From NCBI GenBank assembly GCA_039654915.1, contig CM077599.1:2854501-2918500 (forward strand): DNA of 64,000 bases. Reading direction: 5' to 3'. The notes beneath the pieces are model-generated. The model ran no database searches. It had not been told where the DNA came from and saw only the letters and a list, made by a program, of their open reading frames with translations. Shown here in pieces: positions 1-12,209 of the stretch (position 1 is its first letter; each line of letters starts with the position of its first letter). The stretch is from Aquilaria yunnanensis (lineage: Eukaryota > Streptophyta > Magnoliopsida > Malvales > Thymelaeaceae). Both the position numbers and the translations under genes were made by a program.

Positions 1-99
1 CCGATAATCTCCGAACGAAGCGACGTAGGCAATGAATCGAAGCAAGGATCTCTGATTGAGGCGACCATTTCGCTACTTGCCAGCCTCAGATTTTCGTGA
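1..99. CDS. Partial open reading frame at the left edge, strand undecided
   Basis: Both strands are open here. On the plus strand frame 1 runs from base 1 to a TGA at 97-99 and would be the last 32 codons of a gene entering from the left, with T-rich DNA after it that could be a 3' UTR. On the minus strand an ATG in the same stretch opens a frame (beginning MVASIRDPC) that runs off the left edge and could be a gene start. Base composition is richer in G and C than the next kilobases, which supports exonic DNA. I do not recognise either product. Confidence 0.3.
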
Positions 100-1388
100 G
101 CGGTGGGTCTTGGGTGAGATGAAGTTTCGATTTCTGATGGGCTAGTTGATAGAGTTTATTGTTGTATGACTCTCTTGATCTCTATATCAATGTCGTGTAA
201 ACTTTGTTGTTCTGGGCCTCTGGTTTTTCTTGCAAATTCATCGCCTTTGGCCCATAAGTTCATGTCCTTTAGAAGACGTCTCACTTTCTTTTGCAACTCA
301 GTTGTTCGATAAAATGTCCTAGTGAATGTAAAATGTAACGATGTAGTTTCTTGATCTCAAGGAGGATGGAGGAGAGGGAATTATATGTAAGCTGTACGTT
401 CAATTTCTGGGTTGATTTTTTTTCATCGTGATATTATTCCAAGCAGTCTACAGATTATCATATTGCTTGGGGTTAAGGGCTGTTGTACCCTCACAAATTC
501 TTTGGTGCAGGTTTCTTAGTGGAAAGACGGGTGTTTCGTAAATGGATTGGAAAGAAGCAGAAAAGCATGTAAGGGAAAGTATTCTGGTTTTTATTGCAAA
601 TTCATTGCCTTTGGTTTTTCTTGTAAACTCGGACACTTTCTAGTTCAAATGTTCTCGATCATTACGGGAATTCAGTTTGCAAGAATCAATTGGAAAGAAA
701 TAAGCAAGGCAAGTTTCGTTGATTTCTAAAGTTTTGGATGTAATTATAAATTAAACTAAACTTGAGACGACTAGGTGTAACTTTAACTAATAACTAGCTG
801 GCTATTTTAAAAAAGTAAGGGGTAAGTGTAAGTTTTTAAATTTTAGAAAATAAGTGGGATGTCACCTAAAGTTTAGAGGTAATTTTAAAAAGCCCTTGTT
901 TTTAAATCAAAATAACAACTTATCATGTTTCGCCGGTTTTTTTTCTTTAAAGAAAACTATTTCCTTAAATCTTGTATTTTGTTCAAACAACAACATTTGA
1001 TCTTTACTAGTCTTTGCTTTGGTTGGGAGAATAAATTTTTTCGTCGTATTTCAGAAAAAAAATATATAGTTATTTCTCACACATCTAACTAAATCCTTAG
1101 AGAAATTAAGGCGAATCAAGCGCAGGGGTTATCTTTCACCATCTTTCGCTTTCGAATAAACATTGCCGCAGATCCGCCAAATCCCACTAACGTTGACAGG
1201 AGCTTTTGTTGGATGGAAATTTTTTTTATCATTTACTTAGTTGGGAAAAATATACCACATACCTCGATCAGTTTTTCCACATTGGATTTTTGTTAAATTG
1301 AATTCCGAGTAAGTTATTATGTAAACTCAATCAGATATATGTAATAAATTCAGCAGAAAAGAAAAGAGCTTTATATAAAACTCATTAG

Positions 1389-1389
<1 letters not shown>
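100..1389. other. AT-rich intergenic DNA with a small local duplication
   Basis: No gene is visible. A short phrase around 216-250 (a T-rich run, then CTTGCAAATTCATCGCCTTTGG) recurs in diverged form around 583-635, so the segment contains a local duplication. The open frames at 448-729 lie in that duplicated stretch and look incidental. Confidence 0.5.

Positions 1390-1434
<45 letters not shown>
1390..1434. repeat. (AT)n microsatellite
   Basis: Uninterrupted alternating AT over about 45 bases. Length is likely to vary between individuals. Confidence 0.95.
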
Positions 1435-1436
<2 letters not shown>

Positions 1437-1599
1437 TTTACTTTACGGTATTATTTTATTTTATTTTTTTAAGACGGACATCACATCACATCTTTGATTT
1501 CCATTTGTAAGCAAACATAAAGTAGTAGTATAATATATCAACTCTGCACAAGACAAGGTTTGCATTTTTCAGCCGCAAACTCAACTCTCTTAAGCAAGA

Positions 1600-1880
1600 G
1601 AAAGGTTTAAGAGAGTATACAAGTTTTGATAATTTTAATACTAAATTAGAAAATTATAAAGTTTTATAACTCAAATAAAAATATTTTTAAAGTTTTAGGG
1701 TTGATTAAGCATTTTTTTTCATACTTTCGTCACTTTTTTAACATATGATATAATGGTAGAATGATGAATGTAATAATTGATAGTTTTAGAATGATTAAAC
1801 AACATAAACATAGTTAAGAGATGACCGGTGACATTAACCCCATTTATAATCATATATGGCCCATGAGTTAGTAAGAGTTT
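1600..1880. repeat. Dispersed repeat, copy A
   Basis: This segment matches 3790-4070 in the same orientation over most of its length. Shared blocks include an 'actcaaataaaaa' run, 'gatgtaataatt' and 'gatgaccggtgacatyaac'. No terminal repeats or coding potential were found, so the class is unknown; it may be a relic of a transposon. Confidence 0.55.
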
Positions 1881-2539
1881 CGAAGGGGCTGAGTGGTAGC
1901 AAAAAAAAAAAAAAAAGTATTGCTTTGTGAAAAGAGTTAAGAATGCTTTTCTGGGTAATCAAAAGCATTCATAAGGAGAATGAAGGAGAGATAAAAGCCA
2001 CAAAATGATACATGAGAGGAATATGCTGGCGATGTGCTACTATGTATCATCGAATATCGAAAAAACGCTTCATGTTTGTAATCACCTGTTGAGCTAATCT
2101 TACTAAATTTGGGGGAGTATGTAACTATGTAAGTCTCCTTTTTAGGGCTGCAAATAACAGAGAGCAATGTATTAGAGATGTAATGAAGTTGAAAATTTGT
2201 AGCCGTAGGAATTGGGCCCATTAACGTGATAAGGATAGGATAAAATTTTGGTGAAAGAAGAGAAAAAGGTTTGTGGTTATTGTAGGGGTTGTGTGCCGTG
2301 TAACTAACGGCACCATGTCAATTTGCATCGTCTATGACTGATTCAATAGACTGATTCCTACGAGTCCAAGCTGGCTGGTTATCACATAACACGTCTTATA
2401 TTATACATGCATAAATAGTGTACGTATCAGCAATGTGAGATGGATCTACCACTTGTTTTTGACAACCAAAAATGAGAAAGCAATTGTATTGAAAAGAAGA
2501 TATCCAAGATGGTGGATTGCATGTTGTTGAAGACAAGTC

Positions 2540-2724
2540 TGTTACTTGCTGTACATAGTCTTGCTTTGGCAGATACATCCCAAGTCTTTTGGAACTTTGA
2601 TGATCCTGAAGAAGATGGACAGAGGAATACTTACGAAAATCCATCCACCATCAACATAAACTGAGGCGCATATCTGTCTGGCTTTGAAGCATCTTGCCAT
2701 ATATTTTTCTATTCTTTTTGACAT
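2540..2724 (-). pseudogene. Exon-like island, minus strand (unrecognised gene or relic)
   Basis: On the minus strand an ATG at 2724 opens a frame that reads to a consensus donor (GTAAGT) near 2634. A polypyrimidine-AG acceptor follows near 2610. Splicing the two joins the frame into ..DGGWIFDHQSSKRLGMYLP.., ending near a possible second donor (GTAACA) at about 2545. The first part reads MSKRIEKYMARCFKARQICA. Good splice signals plus an open frame suggest a real or recently lost gene. I do not recognise the protein. Similar islands lie upstream on the same strand at 3655-3742, 4245-4365 and 4750-5146. Confidence 0.25.
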
Positions 2725-3654
2725 AGGAATTTGTTTTTCCTTTAATGTAAATACACTACAGATGTCTTTGAAAAATACAAACTTTTTTTTTTCACAAAAG
2801 ATTATTCATTCCAAAGAATAACAATGACATAAAACTCCGATCCAAAGAATAACAATAACATAAAACTAATTATAAAAAAGTTACTCGTTCCTGTGAAATC
2901 GAATGAAGAAAAAAGAATCAGGTCAAGCCGAACATTCTAAGTAAGCTATAATGAATCTAGGGTACAGAACTCATAGATAACTGAAATAAAATGTATGGCA
3001 AAACGATAATAACTAAACAATGCTAGAACCAATCAGACATCAAAAGTCTGAATAAAACTATCTATGAAAATAAAAAGATAATAAAAGAAAAGCCAAATCT
3101 AGAGGGAAGTCTGAATTTGGCAGAAAACGGCAAATGATAACAAGGAAGGTGGAAGAGAATTAGGTCTTGTAATTACTCTTCAAACTTTTTAAAACTTAGG
3201 ATCTACGTAAACTTTTTTACACTCTAACAAATAATCAATATACCTGACATACTATAAATGAATTAAATTATGACACTTTTTAGAGGAAATTGTGAAATTT
3301 TGGTGAGCTGCTATTTTATTTTCAATTAAATCATTAAAATTGGATAGCTTGATTAAAGACTATTTAATTTTATTTCTCATTTGCTTAGATAGCAGTCCTG
3401 GGAACAGGAATTTATATTTCTTGATTTATGGAGACGTTGAAGATAAGAAAAGTTTGGTGCTTCCAGATTGATAGCGGTAGCAAACAAAATTAAATGCTCA
3501 AAGAGGTTCAATTACCTTCATGTCAGAGACAGTTGCCGCAACGAGTTGGTCGTTATCCTATATCTAATGGCTCGTATATGAAGGTCACATATATACCGTA
3601 TCTTATTGGATATAAGCGCTCTTTTCGTTATTAGTAAAAGAAAGGTAACGTTTG

Positions 3655-3742
3655 AGCTTAACAACTCTGATGTGCACAAAACATCCCGGCAACCAGCAAC
3701 ATGTTTCCTCCACGCAGCAGGATGATTGTGTCTAGATTGCAA
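3655..3742 (-). pseudogene. Exon-like island, minus strand
   Basis: The minus-strand frame reads NHPAAWRKHVAGCRDVLCTS and a few residues more. It is preceded by an AG acceptor context (AATCTAG) and followed by a weak GTTACC donor. The segment is richer in G and C than its flanks. The frame continues beyond it but becomes transposon-like AT-rich DNA. It may belong to the same gene or relic as the island at 2540-2724. Product not recognised. Confidence 0.22.
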
Positions 3743-3789
3743 AAATAAATTGAGATCCTACGTTTTAAAAGTAATTACAAGAAATCAAG

Positions 3790-4070
3790 AGAGAAATTTA
3801 AGGTAGTAGGCATGTTTTCACAGTTTTAGAAATTGATTAGAAATTTATAAAATTTTAAGACTCAAATAAAAAAAATTTATAAGTTTTATGGCTAATTATG
3901 TATTTTTCCTCTACTTCCGTTACTTTCTTACACCTAGTTTAATGGTAAGATAACAGATGTAATAATTAAATAATTTGAAGACAATTTATGTGAAACTTGA
4001 TAGTTTCAGGACGATTAAATAATATGAGACATAATTTAGGGATAACCGATGACATCAACTCTTACAAATG
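3790..4070. repeat. Dispersed repeat, copy B
   Basis: Same-orientation counterpart of 1600-1880, diverged by many substitutions and small indels. It includes the closing block 'gggataaccgatgacatcaac'. No terminal inverted repeats were recognised. Confidence 0.55.
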
Positions 4071-4244
4071 TGAAAAATGTAGCCAAAAATACAAGCACCT
4101 TAAACCCTAAGTCCTTCCATAGTTACATCAAAATAATAGAAACTCTCATAGTGATCCATTTAACAATGCGTTAACTGAAGACAATTAGACTCTGCATCAA
4201 CATCGTGCAGACATAAGTTGAAGTTTCCTATAAATTAAGCTCAC

Positions 4245-5146
4245 ATAACCAATGTTTCTTTATGAACCACAGACTCCACATAATCAATATTTATATGATG
4301 CCATGAAAAGTACTCGACCATTGCAGCCCCTTGCAATGGTTCCAGCTCCTGCAGAGATAAAGCAAAATCAAAAGCTGCTGCTAACGCATTTATCTCCTTT
4401 TTCTTTTTCTTTTTTGTGGTAATCAATAAAGAAGAAGCTATGAGTTGTTAACTGTAGAGGAAGTCAAATGAATGATGAGCTTAATTCCCATACCGCCTCT
4501 CTACCAACTACAGGAAGATGAACGCATTTATTTCAACTTCCTACACTAATTAGTCTCTGCTGCCATTTGCTGAAGCTGAAGCTGAAGCATCTATATATTA
4601 GGATCTTGAATGCTTTGTCTTAAAATTTGTTTAAAGAAAACTTAATTAGAAGACATATACATTGATTGCCAGCTAGAAACTGGACCACATATGAAGACCA
4701 TATATGCATAGATCGATAAACCATATATACACAACCGTTCAAATTGTCTACAAATTAAACTGATGCAGACATTTGTCGAAGTTGGCTGGAGGCCAATTAT
4801 CAGACTCCTGCTTTGAGTTTGACTCGGAAATAGCACCTGCAGCCTTACATCTCTGTAAAAACCAGAGCAGCCTCAGGATCCTGAACTAACACTAGAACAT
4901 AAAACAAGTATATATTCTGTTCTGAACAGCTGCAGCCGGCCTCTCTCCGGAAAATTCTGTCTTCTAAGGTACACCGGCACCAATTTGCTCATAGGAGCAA
5001 TTCCTAACCACGAAAAAAACTGAAAAAAAAAAAAAACAGCAGGCTCTATTATCTCCTCCGAAAAATGGTCCACGAGGTTGTTCATCCACTCCATCTAGCT
5101 TGTTGATAGAACTGATATGCCGCCATCTGGAATCTACGTTCCCCAA
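4245..5146 (-). pseudogene. Cluster of exon-like islands, minus strand
   Basis: Three stretches look exonic on the minus strand. At about 5045-5146 one frame reads INKLDGVDEQPRGPFFGGDN. At about 4750-4856, after a TTTTTACAG acceptor, a frame includes ISESNSKQESDNWPPANFDK and stops near 4751. At about 4245-4355, after a strong polypyrimidine CTGCAG acceptor, a frame reads ELEPLQGAAMVEYFSWHHIN and continues to a TGA or to a GTGAGC donor. A poly-A/poly-T tract near 5022-5037 separates alternative frames. I cannot assemble one continuous protein or name a family. It could be a real multi-exon gene or a decayed one. Confidence 0.25.
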
Positions 5147-5536
5147 GCTACAAACTTAATTACTTGGCACCCGACAATTTCACTCCTTCACGATAACGGT
5201 AGAAGCTTTCCAGTGAATACCTGGTCCAGTTTAACTGGTTGCGTGATGTCCAAAATGACAGTTTTGACATTACATTTACATGCGCGCTATGTAATTAAAT
5301 TTTATACTGGATATTATTGCTTCATTTCATCTATACAAACAAGTTCATTCGTTTGGGGTGCAGTATATTCCTTGAGTCAGTTAAACTTTCTTCCTATATG
5401 TATCTAACTTTAGTTTTAATTACACTTGGAAAACCTACAATGCCAATATGCATTTGATTTAAAAGAAAAATAAAATTTGATAACTGATCATTAATTACAA
5501 GAAAAAATATTAGAACAATTTACTGAAAAATAACTA

Positions 5537-5828
5537 CTCCCTCCATCCCAATTTAGTTGAAACATTTCTCTGAGTACAGAGATTAAGGTATATGTAATAT
5601 ATGTTAATTTTTTATGTAGTAAAATTTTAAATAATGATTAAAAAAGAAAATATTTTTTTTTTGGTTTTGTACAATGAGAGATTGAGTGGATATTAAAAAA
5701 AGAGTTTTTATTGGGTTTTGTGTAAAATGATTATTTAATTGTTTAAACTTTTCTAAAAAATGAAATGTTTCAACCTTTTCAGACATTAAAAAAAAATATA
5801 TGTTTCAAGCAAACTGGGACAGAGGTAG
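5537..5828. mobile_element. Stowaway-like (Tc1/mariner) MITE
   Basis: It starts CTCCCTCCATCCCAATTTAG and ends in the near-complement AACTGGGACAGAGGTAG. TA dinucleotides lie on both sides (5535-5536 and 5829-5830). 'CTCCCTCC' termini with a TA target duplication are typical of Stowaway-type MITEs in plants. The interior is AT-rich and non-coding. A relative of similar length lies at 29231-29496. Confidence 0.8.
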
Positions 5829-8800
5829 TATTAAATAGGTTAGATTAAAATTTTAGTAGGAGTAATAAATAATTAAGCATGCATGCTGTACGACTGGGTT
5901 TCTAAATTTGCGGATGTAAGTGTAATTAATAGTGGCCCTCACCTCATGCGGAGGGTAGTTTACACTAACTAATTTCGTCGAACGTTTTTTTTTCTTCATG
6001 CACTTTCATTAATTCTTTCATTTCATATGGTTAACGGACTTAAGATCTGAAATCGTTTGCTCAAAACCCGTTTTCTTTTTTTTCCCTGTATTCATTAGCT
6101 ATATTGGCGTTTGACAAATCCATTCAACTACTACAAAGCTGAACATCATTTTAAAAGGAATCACTTTTTCAAAACCTGTTCCATCATTCACAAATTAATC
6201 TGTAATGTCAATATTCGCAATTTTTATATTTATTTTTTCAAATGAATGATGGCTCAAGCGATAAAGAAAAAATATATATATATTTTTAAAAAGGTTACTC
6301 TGAGTGGACAATAAATATTATTTATTTATTTATTTAATATGGTTACTGTTGGAGGAAGCTAAGTCCATGCTATCTAGTACCATGGTATACCACTGTACAC
6401 AATGTAGTATATTACTTACCAAAAATAAGTAGTATATGATACAAAAAATTTTATATTTTTGTCATTTTTTCATTCATTTTATGATATTTTGTATATTGAT
6501 AATTTTTATGTAAATTTTATCAAAATATTGTGGTATACGGCAAATATAGTGATACACGTACCGGGTATCCTTTTTTTGCAAGACTTGTGAATGATATTGT
6601 TTTTATTATTTTACATCAAAATATCATACATAAATATGTAAAATTGTAAAATATCCCTCATTGGATTTACATGATACCCTAACTGAATATTACTATTATT
6701 TGCAGAATTTTTTTACTTAACAGAAATTCTATTATGTAAGATAAATATGTTACTTTTACACAACAAGCTAAGATAGAAGTGTCATTCTTTAAACTATCTA
6801 TGAACTCAATGGTATTAGAAAATGTATTGCTGTTATTAATTTTTTTTTTTCACATGTATCAATAAGTTAGTTTTTTTTCTAAGTAGTATTTATTTTGTTC
6901 TATATATAACAATTTTTATGTTTTTTGTATAAAAAAATCTTCTTTTATATATATTTTATTTATATTTGATAAATTATTAAGAGAAAATTAGAATACATGT
7001 AAAATGGTGTAAAAATTTTATTTAATTTAATTTATTTTAAAATAATATTTTAATATTTTTTTATAAAAATGGTAACTGTAATGTGACATACCATGTGATA
7101 TATAGTAAAAACATGCGGCGCAGTATAAGGTATTTAATACTCTTTCGGATAAGTCAGGGGAATGTGAACGGCGGGGATGAGAGGAGGACCGGAGGAGACG
7201 GGGAGGGTCCGGAAGGAATGAGCCACGTGGCATCGAAGAGATTATGGGTCTGTTTGATAGGGATTGTCGTGTCGTGTTCCTACTGTGACAGAAATGACAT
7301 AGACACGCGTACGGTCAACAAGCCCAAGAATCTTGACACGTTTACTTCGTTCGTACAAGATAATATTTCTTCGGACTTTTCCTTTTTATCTCCTTTTCCC
7401 CGTCTCGTGAGAGCCGAGCTCAATTAGGTCTACGTACCCTCGTTCTTGTCATTCAGGTTGGATGGGAAAGAGGAATTATGAAAAATCTGCTCTTATCCAG
7501 GTCAAGGTTAGAATCATGGTTATGTTATTGTTAATTTAAAAGTGGTCAAATTCCAGCTTGAATTCTTTAAATTTTGTGCGGCAAGCACTTAATCCTTAAA
7601 CTTTCCGTTTCCGACAATAACTTCTCCTATCTCCTATTTGTAACAAATTCTAAATATACCAAAAAAAAAAAAAAAAAAGGGCCCAACCTCCGATTTTGTC
7701 GGCAAGGTGAGACATCCTTTAGGAACTCGCCCGCGCGCCATGACACTTGTCTCTTCGCACGTGACAGTTCTGCATTAAAAACACTTTACTGCTTTCTTTT
7801 TATTTTTTGTTTAAAATTGATATCACATGAAAGCTTCTAATGAATAATTATTTGATTTTTAAAAAAAATTAATTAATTTTGTATAAAATGTTTCCATAGT
7901 AAGAAAAATGAGTGTTTTTTTTCTAAAAAAATACAGAAAAAACGTTTTAGGCCTTTTGAGAACTGACATTAACATTTAAATGTGACATTGTATCCGAGTT
8001 TGAAGATTCATTACTTCACTACCCTGATATCCTCATACGACATGTGCAAAATTGGAAAACGCTAGAAAGTTGAGGGAATAAAAAAGAATTTATTTAAATG
8101 TAAAACATATAGCAGTATGAAAACATATTATATATTTTTGTTTCATTAAATGCTCCAAATATGATGAATAAACGCATAGCGACATTTTATTGGCTTCATA
8201 TTTGAGTTATTATCACTTGTAAAACCGGAAAACACTAGAGAACTGTAGGAGTCACATTTTCATCGGAAATGAGAAAGTGAAATCTGAAAATCTAAACGGT
8301 TACTTCCTGTCATTTTTAATATATTATTCTTGAAAAATATATTATAATAATAGTGATTGTTGATCTTGTTCAAAAGAAAAATGTTAGATAGAGTTTGTTA
8401 GATGGCGAGACCAGCAAGCATTGTCAAGTAACACTGTGACTAAACTAATCAATAATCGAGTCATTATCATTTTTGAGCAATCGAGTCATTATCATTAAAC
8501 TCAATCTTGTCCTTATTAATATCTTGAATTGAATCCAACAAAGATCAATATAAAAATTAGAGTGTGCTATCTTTGTCATACATAAAATAAAAGTTCAAAT
8601 AATTATAAAATTTCCCTCTACCTGTTATTTATATCTACAAGTAGAACACGAGATTAACATCTTTATAACAAGGAAGAGATAAATTTGGCTGTTCAGAAAA
8701 AAAAAAAAAAAAAAACTAGGATGTGGTAATTTATCACGTCTGACAAATACGTCACAATTCTCAATCTCGTAGGATGGCTATCACAGTCATATATAGATTT

Positions 8801-10764
8801 ATGAGTGGACATCCCTTTCAGTTAAGAATTATCTTTACGGTAAACCAAATCTGTGAAGGTAAAAGTTGTTTAATGAAATTTTAAGTTGTCAAATATAAAC
8901 TATAAAAAGCTGCAAATCCTTAGGTGTTGTTAGATTATTTTTGTTATAACACTAACATTACAGAATCGAAATGGCGAATGGTAATTCTGTTGTCAAACTG
9001 CCAGTTCTTAAGTGTTTTTGCGACAAAAAAAGTGGGCCATCATTCTTTCCATAACCTTGGTCATCGAGAGCTAGCTACTGAAACAAGTGGCTGAAAAAAT
9101 AGTCATTATTTAATCGTTAGAACTAGCAACGAATAAAAATTGTTAACAGTTGGTGTCCAATTTTTCAATTGTCAGTGCCTCAAGAAAAATAATCACTCAT
9201 GCAGAATGTTAAAGCATCCAACTTAAAATTAATTAGCAATAGGTGAAGAGGTCTCATCACTATATAAAACATTGACTTAACCCCTTTTCTTGGTCATGTT
9301 AGATTTTCCCACTTAACACAGAATAATCCCAATTTTGTTCCTTGTTTCTTTAGTTGAATTCATTTTATTCATCTCGTCTCATGGAAACATCACCCCTTTC
9401 CCTTGGAAGTTGGTAATAATCCCTAATTAACAATAGAACTAACAGAGGCTAGTAAATGAGAGAATGAAATGGTAGATCAGTTGGACAAGAAATAGCGAGA
9501 GGACTAATTAAATTGGTGGGAATGAACGACAACAAGATGACAAATAGATTGGTGGGACTGAACAAGATAAGAGGTGGGTTGCTGCAGATCAATGATATGG
9601 ATTGATCACTAGACGAACATAGATTGTTGATCTACAACTTAGATTATGAGGTGGGTTGATGCAGATTACTAATATGGATCAATTGTAGATGACCAGCTAG
9701 CTGCTATTTTTTAAGGGGAGAACTTCTAGCAAACATCTGCAAATTGAAATGTGGAGTTAGAAGGAACACTCGCCAGTTTGTTCATCAGTTAGTAATTGAC
9801 TGACAACCAATTCTAACAACCAAGAACAGTCGACAGACCTCTCGCTAACTTTGAAGAAAATTTTTGCACATTCATTGACAACCAAAATACTAGCTTCCAA
9901 ATTTTTTATTGTCATTTTTAGTTGATATATTGCGTCTATTTTGTAGTGTCATTAGCATTGACACAAATAATTGTCCGGGAATAACTAACATTTAAGATAG
10001 TTCTACTATGAGTAATTATAAATACTTGAAATTACTAAGGATTATATATGGTAGTTTGTTTTATGCACGCCAAGACCAAATGTGTACATACACCGTCCCG
10101 CTCACAAACATTAATGTCTAAAAACATTTTAGGAGCAACATTAAAATAAAAAGAAACATTATCTTTGCATGTCTAGAAGTTGATATTTTAGGCCGATACA
10201 TTTTTTCTCTTTTGTTAATTCCAATTAGGGTTTAAATCTCGATTTTCTTTATCTTGTAACTTGTAAACAAGATCTATTATGCATCACCTACACGAAGCGA
10301 GCATATCCAAAAATAGATTACTTTTGTTAAAATTTAAAAAAGGCTTATTTTTATTTTTATACATTTTTAGTCCAGAACTAATATCATTTAAAAGTTAATA
10401 TAGTTTAAGTGTAACAATCCATTGGTCATAAAATTGTTATGATATTATTAAATTGTTATGATTTTTTTAAATTAATGAAAAAATTTTATAAAAAATTTAA
10501 TGACATTATAAAAATATTATTTTGAATCGATTATTAATATTGACTTTCAAATAAAATTAATTTATAAAAAAAAAGTGAAAATAAATATAAGTCACTTTAA
10601 ATTAGATTGGTTTAAATTAAAATGAATTGAGTGTAAGAATAACTTAAGAAAAATAACTTAACCACAACATTCTAAGGTTTAAAGCTGTATTTTTTTTTCC
10701 TTTTGTTAATATGGCGTAGAGTTAGATGACTAATGTCTAGTTCAATTTATTATTAAAACTTAAC
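5829..10764. other. Long AT-rich gene-free stretch
   Basis: No convincing gene. 7130-7430 and 7680-7770 are richer in G and C. The first contains a perfect palindromic G-box core (CCACGTGG at 7223-7230) and a 114-codon frame that I do not regard as proven. Near 9561-9690 the phrase 'gaggtgggttg(c/a)tgcagat' occurs twice about 85 bases apart. A TATATAAA motif at about 9262 has no gene after it. The rest is poly-A/poly-T rich DNA. Confidence 0.5.
7223..7230. promoter_or_regulatory. Palindromic G-box / ABRE-type motif
   Basis: CCACGTGG inside a GC-richer island. The motif is a known binding site for plant bZIP and bHLH factors. No gene next to it could be established, so function here is only possible. 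Confidence 0.3.
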
Positions 10765-11243
10765 AACATAAATCCATAATTCACTCCCAAACTTTATTAA
10801 CTCGGATACTTAACCCTTTCAACTATGACTCGGAGGGACAATTCAACCCTCAAAGTTTGTAAATTGGGACATAAGACCCCACTAACTGATGAAAATGTTC
10901 CTTTTGGTTTTCCAAGGGCTTAAATGACAATAACGTTGAACAAGGAGGCGGAATTTGACATTTTAACATATTACTGTTTGAGAAGTCGTCTTCCTTCACA
11001 ACTTCAACTGGTATGTTGATGATACTTCCAATTTCCCAAGAAACTTTCTAACCTCCTGCATGCAAAGGTTCAGAAGAAGACGGTCTCTTAAATATTAATA
11101 TGCTAAAACACTAAGTTCAATCTCCTTGTTCAATGTTATTGTCATTTCAGTTTATTGGAAACCACAAAAGAACATTTCTATTAGCAAGAAATGGTTGTGT
11201 GTCTCAGTTTACAAAATTTGGGGGTGAATTATGGATTTAGGCC
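10765..11243. mobile_element. Non-autonomous Mutator-like element (MULE MITE)
   Basis: The ends are inverted: left AAATCCATAATTCACTCCCA, right its complement with one change, and matching continues inward for more than 100 bases. An imperfect 9-base target duplication flanks it (AAACTTAAC at 10756-10764, AAACTTAAA at 11244-11252). Long terminal inverted repeats plus 9-base duplications are the MULE signature. No transposase frame is present. Confidence 0.7.
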
Positions 11244-12209
11244 AAACTTAAAAGCTTACCGCATTGAGCCAAGGCGTAATTTGCTGGGGCCTCTCCAGAT
11301 GTGGGGTATGAACGTCAATAGCACAAAATCATGAGACTCATAATTTAAGTGTACTTTTTTTTTTATCAAATGACAATTAATTCCAATTACTAGTGAACCA
11401 AACATCATCTTAAAAACTAATGGCATAAGACACTAAAGAATAACAGAGACATACAAACTAGCCAATAAAAGGCTACACATCCCTGCAATATAAAATAAAG
11501 AGAAGAAAATTGAATTAAACCAAAACCTTCTTGGTAAATTAGGAAAATCTTTAAAAAAAATAACTAATAAGTAACTGAAAACCAGACCAGATAAATGACA
11601 ATATAAATAGAAAAAATAATATACAATCATCCCATTTTATTATTCGTAAACGTCTCGTCATTTAAGTCTTAGCCGCTTTCCACACTTCATTTGATCTTCT
11701 TGTAGCCACCAATTTAAAAAATAGGCCACCCAAATTTGTACGTCATAAAGCATCAGATGAACCAGATAGTGCTTCTATCGATGGTGGTTAATGAATTTCA
11801 TAATGGAGAAAGAATGATGAAAGTGATTGAAAATAATTGGGTTGAGTAATGGTGAAAAATTAACTGACCATACCTAGTTTAATATCCAAGCCTGGCTGGA
11901 TATACCGAAAAGAGAAGAGAAGGAACAATGGGAGGAGAAAGGAGAGGGAGGTGTACATAATTTAAACTTTTTAATGTAATTGTTCCTTAAGCTTAAGAAA
12001 AAAACGTTTCTTTATATTAGTAATATAATTTTATACTAACAATTGGAGCTTGTTTGGTGTTAAGACTTTATTTAAGAATAATGTCGACTTTTAATATTAG
12101 AGATTGGAAAAATTATCTAAAAATAACTTTTAGTGTTAAAGATTTGAAAAACCTATCATAACCTTGATAATTTACTTCAACCTCATAATTTTAAACATTA
12201 TTCCTAATT
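11244..12209. other. AT-rich intergenic DNA
   Basis: No gene or terminal-repeat element was recognised. The minus-strand 65-codon frame at 11433-11630 is low-complexity and hydrophobic and is probably incidental. Confidence 0.5.

Noticed and set aside
6380..6580. Possible MITE around 'ggtataccac'
   Set aside because: The proposed ends do not align well as inverted repeats and no target duplication was found.
7083..7427. 114-codon plus-strand frame
   Set aside because: No motif or splice support, and a partly overlapping minus-strand frame is equally open; kept only as a GC-richer island.
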